A stretch of DNA of 64,000 bases from Microbispora triticiradicis. GTDB lineage: Bacteria; Actinomycetota; Actinomycetes; Streptosporangiales; Streptosporangiaceae. Both the position numbers and the translations under genes were made by a program. The first letter of the stretch is position 1, and every line of letters starts with the position of its first letter. Shown one piece after another: positions 8,536-16,530 of this stretch. The DNA lies in contig QFZU02000025.1 of the NCBI GenBank assembly GCA_003260025.2, forward strand, positions 1 through 64,000, written 5' to 3'. The notes under the pieces were generated by a model that was not told the DNA's origin, searched no databases, and saw only the letters and a program-made list of their open reading frames with translations.

Positions 8536-10110
8536 ATGGCCGACGACCGCTTCCACGTGTACGACACGACGCTCCGCGACGGGGCCCAGCAGGAGGGGCT
8601 CAACCTGAGCGTCGCCGACAAGCTGGCCATCGCGCGGCACCTGGACGGCCTCGGAGTCGGCTTCATCGAGGGCGGCTGGCCGGGCGCCAACCCCAAGGAC
8701 ACCGAGTTCTTCCGGCGGGCTCAGACCGAGCTCGACCTGAAGCACGCGCAGCTCGCCGCTTTCGGCGCGACCCGCCGGGCGGGCCTGAAGGCCGCCGACG
8801 ACCCTCTGGTGGCCGCGCTGCGCGAATCCGGCGCGCCGGTCGTGACGCTTGTCGCCAAGAGTCACGACCGGCACGTCGAACTGGCCCTGCGGACCACGCT
8901 GGAGGAGAACCTCGCGATGGTCCGCGACACGGTCTCCCACCTGGTCACGGAGGGCCAGCGGGTCTTCCTCGACGCCGAGCACTTCTTCGACGGCTACCGG
9001 TCGAATCCCGCGTACGCGCTGGAGGTGCTGCGCACGGCGGCGGAGGCGGGGGCCTCGGTGATCGCGCTGTGCGACACCAACGGCGGCATGCTCCCCGACG
9101 AGCTGGCCGACGTGGTGCACGACGCGGTCGGCACGGGGGCCCGCGTCGGCATCCACTGCCACGACGACACGGGCTGCGCGGTCGCCAACACCCTCGCCGC
9201 GGTCAGGGCCGGCGCCACGCACGTGCAGGGCTGCGCCAACGGGTACGGCGAGCGCTCCGGCAACGCCAACCTGTTCACCGTGGTCGCGAACCTCCAGCTC
9301 AAGCGGGGCTTCGACCTGGTGCCGCCGCAGTCGCTCCGCGACATGACCCGCATCGCGCACGCGATCACCGAGGTCACCAACGTCACGCCCAACTCCCACC
9401 AGCCGTACGTCGGCATGTCGGCCTTCGCGCACAAGGCGGGCCTGCACGCCTCCGCGATCAAGGTGGACCCGAACCTCTACCAGCACATCGACCCCGCCCA
9501 GGTCGGCAACGACATGCGCATGCTCGTCTCCGACATGGCCGGCCGGGCCTCGGTCGAGCTCAAGGGCCGCGAGCTGGGTTACGAGCTCAGCGGCGACCAG
9601 TCGCGGTGGCTGGTCGAGCGGGTGAAGGAGCTGGAGGCCAAGGGGCACACGTTCGACGCCGCCGACGCGTCCTTCGAGCTGCTGCTGCGCGACATGGTCG
9701 AGGGCGGGAACCGGCGCCACTTCACGGTCGAGTCGTGGCGGGTCATCGTCGAGCGCCGGCCGGGCGGCGACGTGGTCAGCGAGGCGACGGTGAAGCTGCA
9801 CGCCAAGGGGGAGCGGATCGTCGCGACCGGCGAGGGTAACGGCCCGGTGAACGCGCTCGACCGCGCGGTGCGACTCGGCCTGGAGAAGCTGTACCCTGAG
9901 CTGGCCGAGGTCGAGCTGATCGACTTCAAGGTGCGGATCCTCGAAGGCACCCACGGCACGGACGCGGTGACGCGGGTGCTGATCACCTCCAGCGACGCGA
10001 CCGGCGAGTGGGCCACGGTCGGTGTCGCGGAGAATGTCATCGAGGCGTCCTGGCAGGCGCTGGAGCAGGCGGTGACCTATGGTCTGCTGCGGGCCGGCCA
10101 CAGCGCCTGA
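8536..10110 (+). CDS. cimA: (R)-citramalate synthase
   Basis: It condenses pyruvate and acetyl-CoA to citramalate, opening the threonine-independent route to isoleucine. The 524-residue protein has the DRE-TIM start YDTTLRDGAQQEG, metal-binding HCHDD (His207, His209), the GCANGYGERSGNANL signature, and a C-terminal LeuA-type allosteric domain from about residue 390. The opening GAQQEG and the length fit the CimA/CimD group rather than LeuA or homocitrate synthase, but substrate preference is inferred. GAAGGAG lies ahead of ATG 8536; an in-frame start further upstream would have to translate the tandem repeat. Products go to LeuCD and LeuB. The leader suggests control by leucine and isoleucine supply. 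Confidence 0.92.
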   Translation: MADDRFHVYDTTLRDGAQQEGLNLSVADKLAIARHLDGLGVGFIEGGWPGANPKDTEFFRRAQTELDLKHAQLAAFGATRRAGLKAADDPLVAALRESGAPVVTLVAKSHDRHVELALRTTLEENLAMVRDTVSHLVTEGQRVFLDAEHFFDGYRSNPAYALEVLRTAAEAGASVIALCDTNGGMLPDELADVVHDAVGTGARVGIHCHDDTGCAVANTLAAVRAGATHVQGCANGYGERSGNANLFTVVANLQLKRGFDLVPPQSLRDMTRIAHAITEVTNVTPNSHQPYVGMSAFAHKAGLHASAIKVDPNLYQHIDPAQVGNDMRMLVSDMAGRASVELKGRELGYELSGDQSRWLVERVKELEAKGHTFDAADASFELLLRDMVEGGNRRHFTVESWRVIVERRPGGDVVSEATVKLHAKGERIVATGEGNGPVNALDRAVRLGLEKLYPELAEVELIDFKVRILEGTHGTDAVTRVLITSSDATGEWATVGVAENVIEASWQALEQAVTYGLLRAGHSA

Positions 10111-10134
10111 TCCCGCGGCCCGGCGGGCCGGGAT
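10110..10134 (+). terminator. Hairpin after cimA
   Basis: An imperfect GC-rich inverted repeat (ATCCCG..GGCCC / GGGCCGGGAT) overlaps the last base of the cimA stop. There is no T tract, so termination is probable but unproven. Confidence 0.5.
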
Positions 10135-10509
10135 GATCGGATTGCGACCGGATGCTCACGGGACGTGAGAGAACGTCTGTGGTTTTAGTGACATTTGGTC
10201 TACTTAGTGCTTAGATAGGCGAAGCTCCTGAGGCGGTCTTCGCCATGACGGCGATCCCGGCCACGGTTCCAGCCTCAGCGTCCATGCTCTGGCTCAACGG
10301 AGGGTGACGGCAAGAAGCATCTGCGCACCGAACCCCGTGCTGTCGCGACCTGCCCGGCTTCTGATCGTCCCCCCCCCCCCGGGAGTGGCCGGTGTCGCGA
10401 GAGCCGAGCCACGTCCATCACCATGACCAGCCACGTGACTGCTTTCGGTTCGAACACTTTTCGGACATCAGTCATCCCCTCGCTGTCACACCCGGAATGG
10501 GAGGGTCTT
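10135..10509 (+). promoter_or_regulatory. Promoter and long structured leader of the haemoglobin operon
   Basis: No gene is visible here. GTGACA (10188-10193), a 17-base spacer and TTAGAT (10211-10216) make a good housekeeping-type promoter. If transcription starts near 10224, the transcript has a leader of about 290 bases before the glbN start. The leader region has a 7-bp stem GGCGAAG/CTTCGCC at 10218-10244 and a run of twelve C at 10369-10380 followed by GGG. It matches no riboswitch class I can recognise. Confidence 0.5.
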
Positions 10510-10905
10510 GTGATCACCTCGCCGTCTTACTACGACCAGATCGGTGGCGCGCCGGTCGTGCGCGACGTCGTCGACGCCTTCTACGTGCGCGTGCTCGCCG
10601 ACGACGACCTGAAGCCGTACTTCGCCGGCATCGACATGCCCAGGCTGAAGCGGCACATGGTCGTGCTGCTGTGCTCCGTCCTCGGCGGCCCGGAGCCGTA
10701 CGAGGGCCGTGACCTCGGAGAGGCGCACGCCGGCATGGGCGTCACGTCCGAGCACTACGACAAGGTCGGCGAGCACCTGTTCGCCGTCCTGGAGGCCGGC
10801 GGCGTCGGCGAGGACATCCTGCGCGACGTCGGCCTGGTGCTGGGCAAGGTGAAGCCGTCCATCGTGACCGGCCCCTCGGATACGACGGCGGAAACGGCCG
10901 GCTGA
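10510..10905 (+). CDS. glbN: Group I truncated haemoglobin
   Basis: A 131-residue 2/2 globin. The opening YYDQIGGAPVVRDVVDAFYVRVL matches the A/B helices of group I truncated haemoglobins, with Tyr25 at the B10 position, and His73 in GEAHAGMGVTSEHY is the expected proximal haem ligand. In Mycobacterium the homologue oxidises nitric oxide to nitrate. I chose GTG 10510 because GGGAGG sits at a proper distance; the longer frame from ATG 10423 adds an N-terminus unlike the family. The stop is immediately followed by the GTG of the flavohaemoglobin-like gene, so the two should be translationally coupled. Confidence 0.88.
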   Translation: MITSPSYYDQIGGAPVVRDVVDAFYVRVLADDDLKPYFAGIDMPRLKRHMVVLLCSVLGGPEPYEGRDLGEAHAGMGVTSEHYDKVGEHLFAVLEAGGVGEDILRDVGLVLGKVKPSIVTGPSDTTAETAG

Positions 10906-12027
10906 GTGGACACGCAGGCTCTCAAGGACAGCTGGCACCTCGTCTCCCGTTCGGGTGACCAGGTGCCGCTGTACTTCTACTCCGTTCTTTTCCTGATGAA
11001 TCCGGATGTGCGGGACATGTTCCCCGTGTCGATGGCGCGTCAGCGCGACCGGCTCGTGGGCGCGCTCGGGCACGTCGTCAGCAACGTCGACCAGGTGGAG
11101 GACGTCGTCCCGTTCCTCCAGCAGCTCGGCCGCGACCACCGCAAGTTCGCGGTGACCGCCGCGCACTACCCCGCCGTCGGCCAGGCCCTGCTCGCCACGC
11201 TCGAACACTTCCTCGGCGACCGGTGGACCCCCGCGCTCGCGCACGACTGGACGCAGGCCTACAACCTGGTCGCCCAGGTGATGGTCGAGGCGTCCAACGA
11301 GGCCGCGAAGGTGTCCCCGCCGTGGTGGGAGGCCGAGATCATCGGCCAGGAGAACCGCACGCTCGACATCGCCGTCATCCGGGCGCGGCTGAACTACCAG
11401 TACCCCTTCCGCCCGGGACAGTCGGCGTCGATCTCCTACTCCATGCGGCCGCGCATCTGGCGGTTCTACTCGTTCGCCAACGCCCCGCGCCAGGACAACA
11501 CCATCGACCTGCACGTACGCATGGTCGACGGCGGCGCGCTCAGCTCCGCGCTGGTGATGGGCGCGCGCCGCGGCGACGTCCTGCGCGTCGGCGCGGCCGT
11601 GGGCGAACGGCTGACGCTCGCTCCGGAGGTCCAGGGCGACCTGCTCATGATCGCGGGCGGTACCGGCCTCGCGCCGCTCAAGGCGCTCGTGGAGCAGATC
11701 GCCTTCGAGGGCCCGTCGCGCAGGGTGGACCTCGTCGTCGGCGCCCGTACGTCGAGGGACTTGTACGACCTGGAGGCGCTGGGCAAGATGGCGGCCGAGC
11801 ACCCCTGGCTCAACGTCGTCCCGGTCGTCTCCCACGACCCGTTCTACCGGGGCACCCGCGGATACGCCGTGGACGTCGCGTTGCAGGGATGGCGTGGCCA
11901 GCACGTCTTCGTCTGCGGCTCGGAGGAGATGGTGCAGGCCACGAACGGACGGCTGCTGGACGCCGGCGTGCCGTCCGAGCAGATCCACTTCGACGAGTTC
12001 ACGAGCGACAGAGGTCGGGAGTCATGA
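10906..12027 (+). CDS. Flavohaemoglobin-like globin/FAD/NAD reductase
   Basis: The 373-residue protein has an N-terminal globin domain (residues 1-135, B10 Tyr25, proximal His78 in DHRKF), an FAD-binding barrel (WRFYSFANAP is the R-x-Y-S flavin motif), and an NAD-binding domain (GGTGLAPL; FVCGSEEM). That is the Hmp architecture for NO dioxygenation. It is shorter than E. coli Hmp and its FAD region diverges, so electron donor and substrate are not certain. GTG 10906 abuts the glbN stop. It overlaps the DivIVA gene by ATGA. The pairing suggests that the truncated globin and the flavoprotein act together in NO or O2 handling. Confidence 0.85.
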   Translation: MDTQALKDSWHLVSRSGDQVPLYFYSVLFLMNPDVRDMFPVSMARQRDRLVGALGHVVSNVDQVEDVVPFLQQLGRDHRKFAVTAAHYPAVGQALLATLEHFLGDRWTPALAHDWTQAYNLVAQVMVEASNEAAKVSPPWWEAEIIGQENRTLDIAVIRARLNYQYPFRPGQSASISYSMRPRIWRFYSFANAPRQDNTIDLHVRMVDGGALSSALVMGARRGDVLRVGAAVGERLTLAPEVQGDLLMIAGGTGLAPLKALVEQIAFEGPSRRVDLVVGARTSRDLYDLEALGKMAAEHPWLNVVPVVSHDPFYRGTRGYAVDVALQGWRGQHVFVCGSEEMVQATNGRLLDAGVPSEQIHFDEFTSDRGRES

Positions 12028-12668
12028 CGGCGGAGATGCCTTGGGGAAGCCCGGCGGGTGAGCGCCAGCCCCTCACCCCGGATCGGGTACGCAAGCACGA
12101 GTTCACGCGCACCCCCCTCGGGCGCCGTGGCTACAGCGAGGACGAGGTGCGGGCGTTCCTGTACCGGGTCGCGGACGACATGGCCGCCAGCGACAAGGAG
12201 AAGGCGGACCTGCGGGCGTACATCGACCGCATGAAGCAGTGGTACAAGGAGCACGGCCTCAACCCCGAGCAGGCCACCGGGCCGCAGACCCCGAGCGTCG
12301 ACGCGATCAACATCCTCTCCCGCGCGCAGCAGACCGCCGACGCCCAGATCGCCGAGGCGGAGGACTACGCCCGGCGGATCGTCGGCCAGGCCCGCCAGCA
12401 GTACGAGGAGATGCTGACGGAGGCGCAGCGCCAGGCGGAGGAGGCGGCCAACCAGGCGGTCGGCGCCTACCGCGCGGGCGACGGGGTCCAGAGCGCCGAG
12501 GCCGAGGAGCTGGAGCGCCGGATCGCCTACCTGCGTACGTTCGCCGACGTCACGCAGGTGCAGTTGCGCGCGGTCCTGGAGGGGCTCGCCAACGAGGTCG
12601 GCAAGCTCGGTCACGTGCCGGACCAGGCCAAGCAGGTCGCGGCCGGCTCCCCTTCGGTCTACGGGTAG
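12024..12668 (+). CDS. DivIVA-domain protein
   Basis: The 214-residue product has the DivIVA N-terminal signature: LTPDRVRKHEFTRTPLGRRGYSEDEVRAFLYRVADDM (residues 17-53). Two long coiled-coil segments rich in Ala, Glu and Gln follow. DivIVA proteins sense membrane curvature and organise polar growth. This is not the main polar DivIVA (it lies outside the cell-division cluster and lacks its length) but a paralogue carried in the globin operon. ATG overlaps the upstream stop in ATGA. The conserved association with globins is familiar from other actinomycetes, but the reason is unknown. Confidence 0.85.
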   Translation: MTAEMPWGSPAGERQPLTPDRVRKHEFTRTPLGRRGYSEDEVRAFLYRVADDMAASDKEKADLRAYIDRMKQWYKEHGLNPEQATGPQTPSVDAINILSRAQQTADAQIAEAEDYARRIVGQARQQYEEMLTEAQRQAEEAANQAVGAYRAGDGVQSAEAEELERRIAYLRTFADVTQVQLRAVLEGLANEVGKLGHVPDQAKQVAAGSPSVYG

Positions 12669-12694
12669 CCGCCCGCCGGCCCCCAGGGGGAGGG

Positions 12695-14368
12695 CTACGA
12701 CAGCGTGCCGGACGAACTCGTGCGCAGCGTGACCGGACCGGCCGGAGTGTGCACGATCAGCGTGCGTCCCGAGCAGGTGACATCCGGCCGGTCGGTCCCG
12801 GGCACCACCACGGTCAGCAGCGAGCGGGCCACGGGCGAGACGATCACGCCGGCGGGCTCCTTGCGCATGTATCCCGGCGAGATCCAGCCCTGGTAGGGCG
12901 AGGTCCGCCCGCGCACCACCCGCTGGCCTCCGACCGGCCGGCACGACGGCATCGCGAGCTGGACGATCGACGCCTTCCACCCGCCGTCGGCGACCACCAC
13001 CCGGCCGCCCGCGTTCGACACGACCTTCAGGTCCGGGGCGAGGTGCCACAGGTTGCGCAGCTTGCCGCCGCCGTCGAGCACCGCCATCACGTCCTGGTGA
13101 TGGCTGACCAGCACCGACCGCGTGCGCGCCACGCCGTACGCCCGGTCGGTGAACGTGAACGACTGCCGTTCCTTGTCCAGCGACCGGCGCACGAGCTTGG
13201 TGGGGGTGTGCCCCCGGAACCTCCGGCCCACGAGGACCGGCACGTTGTGGGCCTCCGGGCTCAGCGTCCACCGCCGGTACGGCGTGTTCTCATAGGAGTG
13301 GAAGCCCGCCTCCGTGAGGATCGAGCGGCCCTGGGCGTAGTAGGTGACGCCCATGTGGTCCTCGTGGCCGTGGAACTTCAGCGCCGGGCCGAACCGGATC
13401 GAGTAGTAGGCCGACTGCGGGTCGGCCCAGGCCGTACGGCCGAAGACGTATCCCGCGTCGAAGACCTGCACGGTGGCGTCGGCGTGGTCGAACGCGGCGG
13501 GCTGGACGTCCGCGGGCCCGTCGCCGATCGGCACCATGTAGCCGTTCGGCTGGGTCGCGGCGCTGATGTGCCGGGGCAGGCTCTCCCAGCGGCTCGCCAG
13601 CGCCGCGGGCACCTTCATCCCGCAGTCCTTGATCGTGTCGACCGCCACCCTGAGCCGGTCGTGCACGTAGATCGCGTAGCGTGGCGCCTGCTCGCGCAGG
13701 GCGCCCTGCCCGTCGATGTCGAGCGTCATCGACTTGACCATCCGGCGTACGGCGAGGTTCTTCCACGCCGGGTTGCCGTAGCGGCAGCCGATGCGCAGCA
13801 GGCCGATGTCCTGGTCGAGCCCGTGGTTGTGACCGAGTTCGTAGTGCTTGGGGTCCGCCAGCAGCTTCGCGTGCAGGGCGAGGCTCGACGTGAGCCAGCG
13901 CTCCTTCACGTACCTGCTCAGGCACACCAGGGCCGGGGCGCGCAGCGCGATGGGATGCTCGGCCCAGGCGTACCTGGCGGTCGTCCGGCCGCCGTACGGG
14001 TTGTCCGCGACCCAGTCCCTGGCGATCTCGACGGCCCGGTCGAGGTAGTCGGTCTTGCCCGTCGACTCGTAGTCGGCCACGAGCCGGCCCATCCACCGCA
14101 GCGACTGGAACACCATCTGCCAGGACCGGTTCCGGTACGGGTCCAGGCGCCAGTTGACGTCCTTGCCCACGGTGACGGCGGGGAGAGCAAGGAAGGACAG
14201 CCTGCCGTTCATGATGTCGGGGGAGGTGGGGGTGGCGGGCAGCCAGTCCCCCTGGCACTCCGGCGTGCGCTGCGGCGTCCGGGCCGCGGCGGGCACGGCC
14301 GTCGTGGCGGCGAGCGCGCTCAGGGGGAGCGCGGCCGACAGGAGGAGGGCGGTGAGGCGGCGGGGCAC
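12695..14368 (-). CDS. Secreted heparinase II/III-family polysaccharide lyase
   Basis: The 557-residue protein starts at GTG 14368 with AAGGAA upstream. A signal peptide (MPRRLTALLLSAALPLSALAATTAVPAAA) leads to an N-terminal alpha/alpha barrel (WRLDPYRNRSWQMVFQSLRWMGRL, then HNHGLDQDIGLLRIG) and a C-terminal heparinase II/III-like beta domain (KFHGHEDHMGVTYYAQGRSILTEAGFHSYENTPYR). HNHG and HEDH carry the His/Tyr-type residues used by this lyase fold. It should be exported and act on an acidic polysaccharide, alginate- or heparin-like; the substrate is not readable. It is convergent with the DivIVA gene and nothing nearby suggests a catabolic cluster. Confidence 0.82.
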   Translation of the reverse strand: MPRRLTALLLSAALPLSALAATTAVPAAARTPQRTPECQGDWLPATPTSPDIMNGRLSFLALPAVTVGKDVNWRLDPYRNRSWQMVFQSLRWMGRLVADYESTGKTDYLDRAVEIARDWVADNPYGGRTTARYAWAEHPIALRAPALVCLSRYVKERWLTSSLALHAKLLADPKHYELGHNHGLDQDIGLLRIGCRYGNPAWKNLAVRRMVKSMTLDIDGQGALREQAPRYAIYVHDRLRVAVDTIKDCGMKVPAALASRWESLPRHISAATQPNGYMVPIGDGPADVQPAAFDHADATVQVFDAGYVFGRTAWADPQSAYYSIRFGPALKFHGHEDHMGVTYYAQGRSILTEAGFHSYENTPYRRWTLSPEAHNVPVLVGRRFRGHTPTKLVRRSLDKERQSFTFTDRAYGVARTRSVLVSHHQDVMAVLDGGGKLRNLWHLAPDLKVVSNAGGRVVVADGGWKASIVQLAMPSCRPVGGQRVVRGRTSPYQGWISPGYMRKEPAGVIVSPVARSLLTVVVPGTDRPDVTCSGRTLIVHTPAGPVTLRTSSSGTLS

Positions 14369-14632
14369 GCCGGTTCCTTCCGGGATTCAGGGCAGGGGTG
14401 CGCCATGCTGTCCGGTTTTTGATGATCTGGTCAAGCCGCTTTGATCACAACTACGCAACCGACCTCGGTCTTCGCCCTGCCGTCGCCCGGTGATCGCCCC
14501 GCTGTCGCCCCGCCGTACCTCCGTCGTCGCTCACCGTGGCGAACGCGCCCTGCCGTCCTTGGCCGGATCCTTGCGCGAAACGACCGTCCGGCCGCTCGTG
14601 CGTCCCGGACGGGGTCTGCCAGCCTGGTCGCC

Positions 14633-15220
14633 ATGCTCGCACCGTTCCCCGAGACTCCCGCCGCCGCGGCGGCGCTGGCCACGGCGACCAGGTTCTGCCC
14701 GCCCGCGCTGCTCAACCACTCGATCAGGTCCTACCTGTGGGGCGCCGGGTACGCTCGCGCGCACGGGATCGGCTTCGACGACGAGTTGTACTACGTGTCG
14801 TCCCTGCTGCACGACGCCGGGCTGACTGAGACGTTCGACAGCCACCGCGTGCCGTTCGAGGAGGCGGGAGGACGTCTCGCCTGGGTCTTCGGCCTGGCGG
14901 CGGGATGGTCGGCGGAGCGGGCCGCGCGGGCCGAGGAGATCATTGTCCTGCACATGCGCGACGACGTCTCCGCGTCGGAGGACCCCGAGTCGCACCTCCT
15001 GCAGGTCGCCACGTCCTGGGACGTGTCCGGGCGGCGGCCCGGGGAGTTCCCGGGGGACGCCCGGGCCGCCGTGCTGAGCCGCTATCCCCGGCTCGGGTTC
15101 GGTGCGGAGTTCCTCGCCGCCTTCGAGGAGCAGGCGCGGCGCAAGCCGGGCTGCGCGGCGGCCCGCTCCGTCGACGGCGGCGTCGGCGACCGGATCGCCG
15201 CCAACCCCCTGGACGCCTGA
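14633..15220 (+). CDS. HD-domain protein
   Basis: A 195-residue protein with a small HD phosphohydrolase-like domain: LLNHSIRSYLWG (residues 25-36), LYYVSSLLHDAGL with the paired His-Asp, and EIIVLHMRDDV further on. These are the metal-binding positions of the one-domain HD family annotated as putative metal-dependent phosphohydrolases; some relatives are cyanamide hydratase-like. The open frame extends to 14441 but the first 64 residues look like antisense composition, so I prefer ATG 14633. It stands alone between the heparinase-like gene (divergent) and the MhuD-like gene (convergent). Confidence 0.72.
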   Translation: MLAPFPETPAAAAALATATRFCPPALLNHSIRSYLWGAGYARAHGIGFDDELYYVSSLLHDAGLTETFDSHRVPFEEAGGRLAWVFGLAAGWSAERAARAEEIIVLHMRDDVSASEDPESHLLQVATSWDVSGRRPGEFPGDARAAVLSRYPRLGFGAEFLAAFEEQARRKPGCAAARSVDGGVGDRIAANPLDA

Positions 15221-15281
15221 TCCCGCCGCCTGATCCCGCCGCCTGGCCGGCCGCCCGGTGCGACCGGGCGGCCCGGCCGGG

Positions 15282-15677
15282 TCAATCCTCCTTGGGCCCG
15301 GCGCTCTCGACCACCTCGAAGGACCACAGCTCGGAGCCGGTCGCGGCGGGACCGCCGTGCCCGTGGCCGTGACCCTGCCCGTGTCCGTGGCCGTGGTTCT
15401 CGCCCTGGTTCTCCCCCTGTGCGGCGGCCTCGGCCGCGGCCCGCGCGTGTCCCGCCTGGAACGCCTGGCTCTCCTGCCAGCGCCGGAAGTCCTCCTCGCT
15501 GCGCCAGCGGGTGTAGACCAGGTAGCGGTCGCCGCCCTCGACCGGCCGCAGCAGCTCGAACCATTCGAACCCGTCGGCGGACTCCACCATCCCGGCCCGG
15601 CCCGCGAACCGCTGCTCCAGTTCGCGCCGCATCTCCTCGGGCACCGTCAGCACGTTGATCTTCACGACCGAAGGCAC
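15282..15677 (-). CDS. MhuD-type haem-degrading monooxygenase with His-rich insertion
   Basis: The protein is 131 residues against about 105 for mycobacterial MhuD. It opens MPSVVKINVLTVP and has LEQRFAGRAGMVE and FELLRPVEGGDRYLVYTRW, close to MhuD throughout. The residues expected for haem chemistry are present: Asn8, Arg23/Arg27, Trp67 and His77 (QAGHARA) as proximal ligand. Between His77 and the last strand (GSELWSFEVV) an extra 25-30 residues are inserted, including six His alternating with Gly at 95-107. MhuD opens haem and frees iron; the insertion could bind the metal or be a tag-like loop. Monocistronic and divergent from the FAH-family gene. Confidence 0.85.
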   Translation of the reverse strand: MPSVVKINVLTVPEEMRRELEQRFAGRAGMVESADGFEWFELLRPVEGGDRYLVYTRWRSEEDFRRWQESQAFQAGHARAAAEAAAQGENQGENHGHGHGQGHGHGHGGPAATGSELWSFEVVESAGPKED

Positions 15678-15759
15678 ATCGACTCCCGTACGCTCGACTT
15701 CATCCGACAGCAGACCACCTTAAGCACGCCCATTGGGCGTACCCCACTAGGCTCGTGAC

Positions 15760-16530
15760 GTGCGTATCGCGAGGTTCTCGATGGGCGACCAGGTCGCCTT
15801 CGGCGTGGTGGAAGAGGGCGAGCAGGTCATCGCCAGGATCGGCGGGCACCCCTTCCACGGGGTGGAGTTCACCGGTGAGCGGTTCCCGCTGGCCGAGGTC
15901 CGCCTGGTCGCCCCCATGTTGCCCAGCAAGATCATCGCAATCGGCAAGAACTACGCCGACCACGCCAGGGAGATGGGCGGCGAGCCCCCGGCCGAGCCGG
16001 TCGTGTTCCTCAAGCCCAACACGACCGTGATCGGGCCGTCGGAGGCGATCGCGTACCCGGGGAAGCTGTCGGAGCGGGTCGACTTCGAGGGCGAGCTCGC
16101 CGTGGTGATCGGCCGGCTCTGCCGCGACGTGCCGGCCGAGCGGGCCGGTGAGGTGATCTTCGGGTACACCTGCGCGAACGACGTGACCGCACGCGACCTG
16201 CAGGCCAGGGACGGCCAGTGGGCCAGGGCCAAGGGCTTCGACACGTTCTGCCCGCTCGGCCCCTGGATCGAGACCGAGCTCGACCCGGCCGACCTGTCGA
16301 TCACGACCACGCTCAACGGCGAGGTCAGGCAGAGCGCCCGCACCTCCCTCCTGCTGCACGACATCCCCGCGCTAATCGCGTACGTGAGCGCGGTCATGAC
16401 CCTGCTGCCCGGCGACGTCATCCTGACCGGCACCCCCGCCGGGGTGGGCCCGATGTCCGTCGGCGACGAGGTCGGGGTCTCCATCGAAGGAATCGGAACT
16501 CTCACTAACCGGGTGATCTCACGTGACTAG
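15760..16530 (+). CDS. Fumarylacetoacetate hydrolase family protein
   Basis: The 256-residue product has the short N-terminal barrel and C-terminal FAH catalytic domain of bacterial FAH-family enzymes. [41 protein letters not shown] (with metal-binding Glu residues) and [14 protein letters not shown] are typical. Members include 2-keto-4-pentenoate hydratases, acylpyruvases and oxaloacetate decarboxylases; the exact activity is not decidable. GTG 15760 is the start, and the stop overlaps gltX by eight bases, so the two are co-translated. The same FAH-gltX order is common in actinomycetes. Confidence 0.88.
   Translation: MRIARFSMGDQVAFGVVEEGEQVIARIGGHPFHGVEFTGERFPLAEVRLVAPMLPSKIIAIGKNYADHAREMGGEPPAEPVVFLKPNTTVIGPSEAIAYPGKLSERVDFEGELAVVIGRLCRDVPAERAGEVIFGYTCANDVTARDLQARDGQWARAKGFDTFCPLGPWIETELDPADLSITTTLNGEVRQSARTSLLLHDIPALIAYVSAVMTLLPGDVILTGTPAGVGPMSVGDEVGVSIEGIGTLTNRVISRD

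Noticed and set aside
7489-10101. 870-codon minus-strand frame over cimA
   Set aside because: Only the last 222 codons are the O-methyltransferase; the rest is antisense of cimA, with high-GC shadow composition.
10135-10509. Riboswitch in the glbN leader
   Set aside because: Looked for TPP, cobalamin, SAM, glycine and ydaO-type motifs; none fit.
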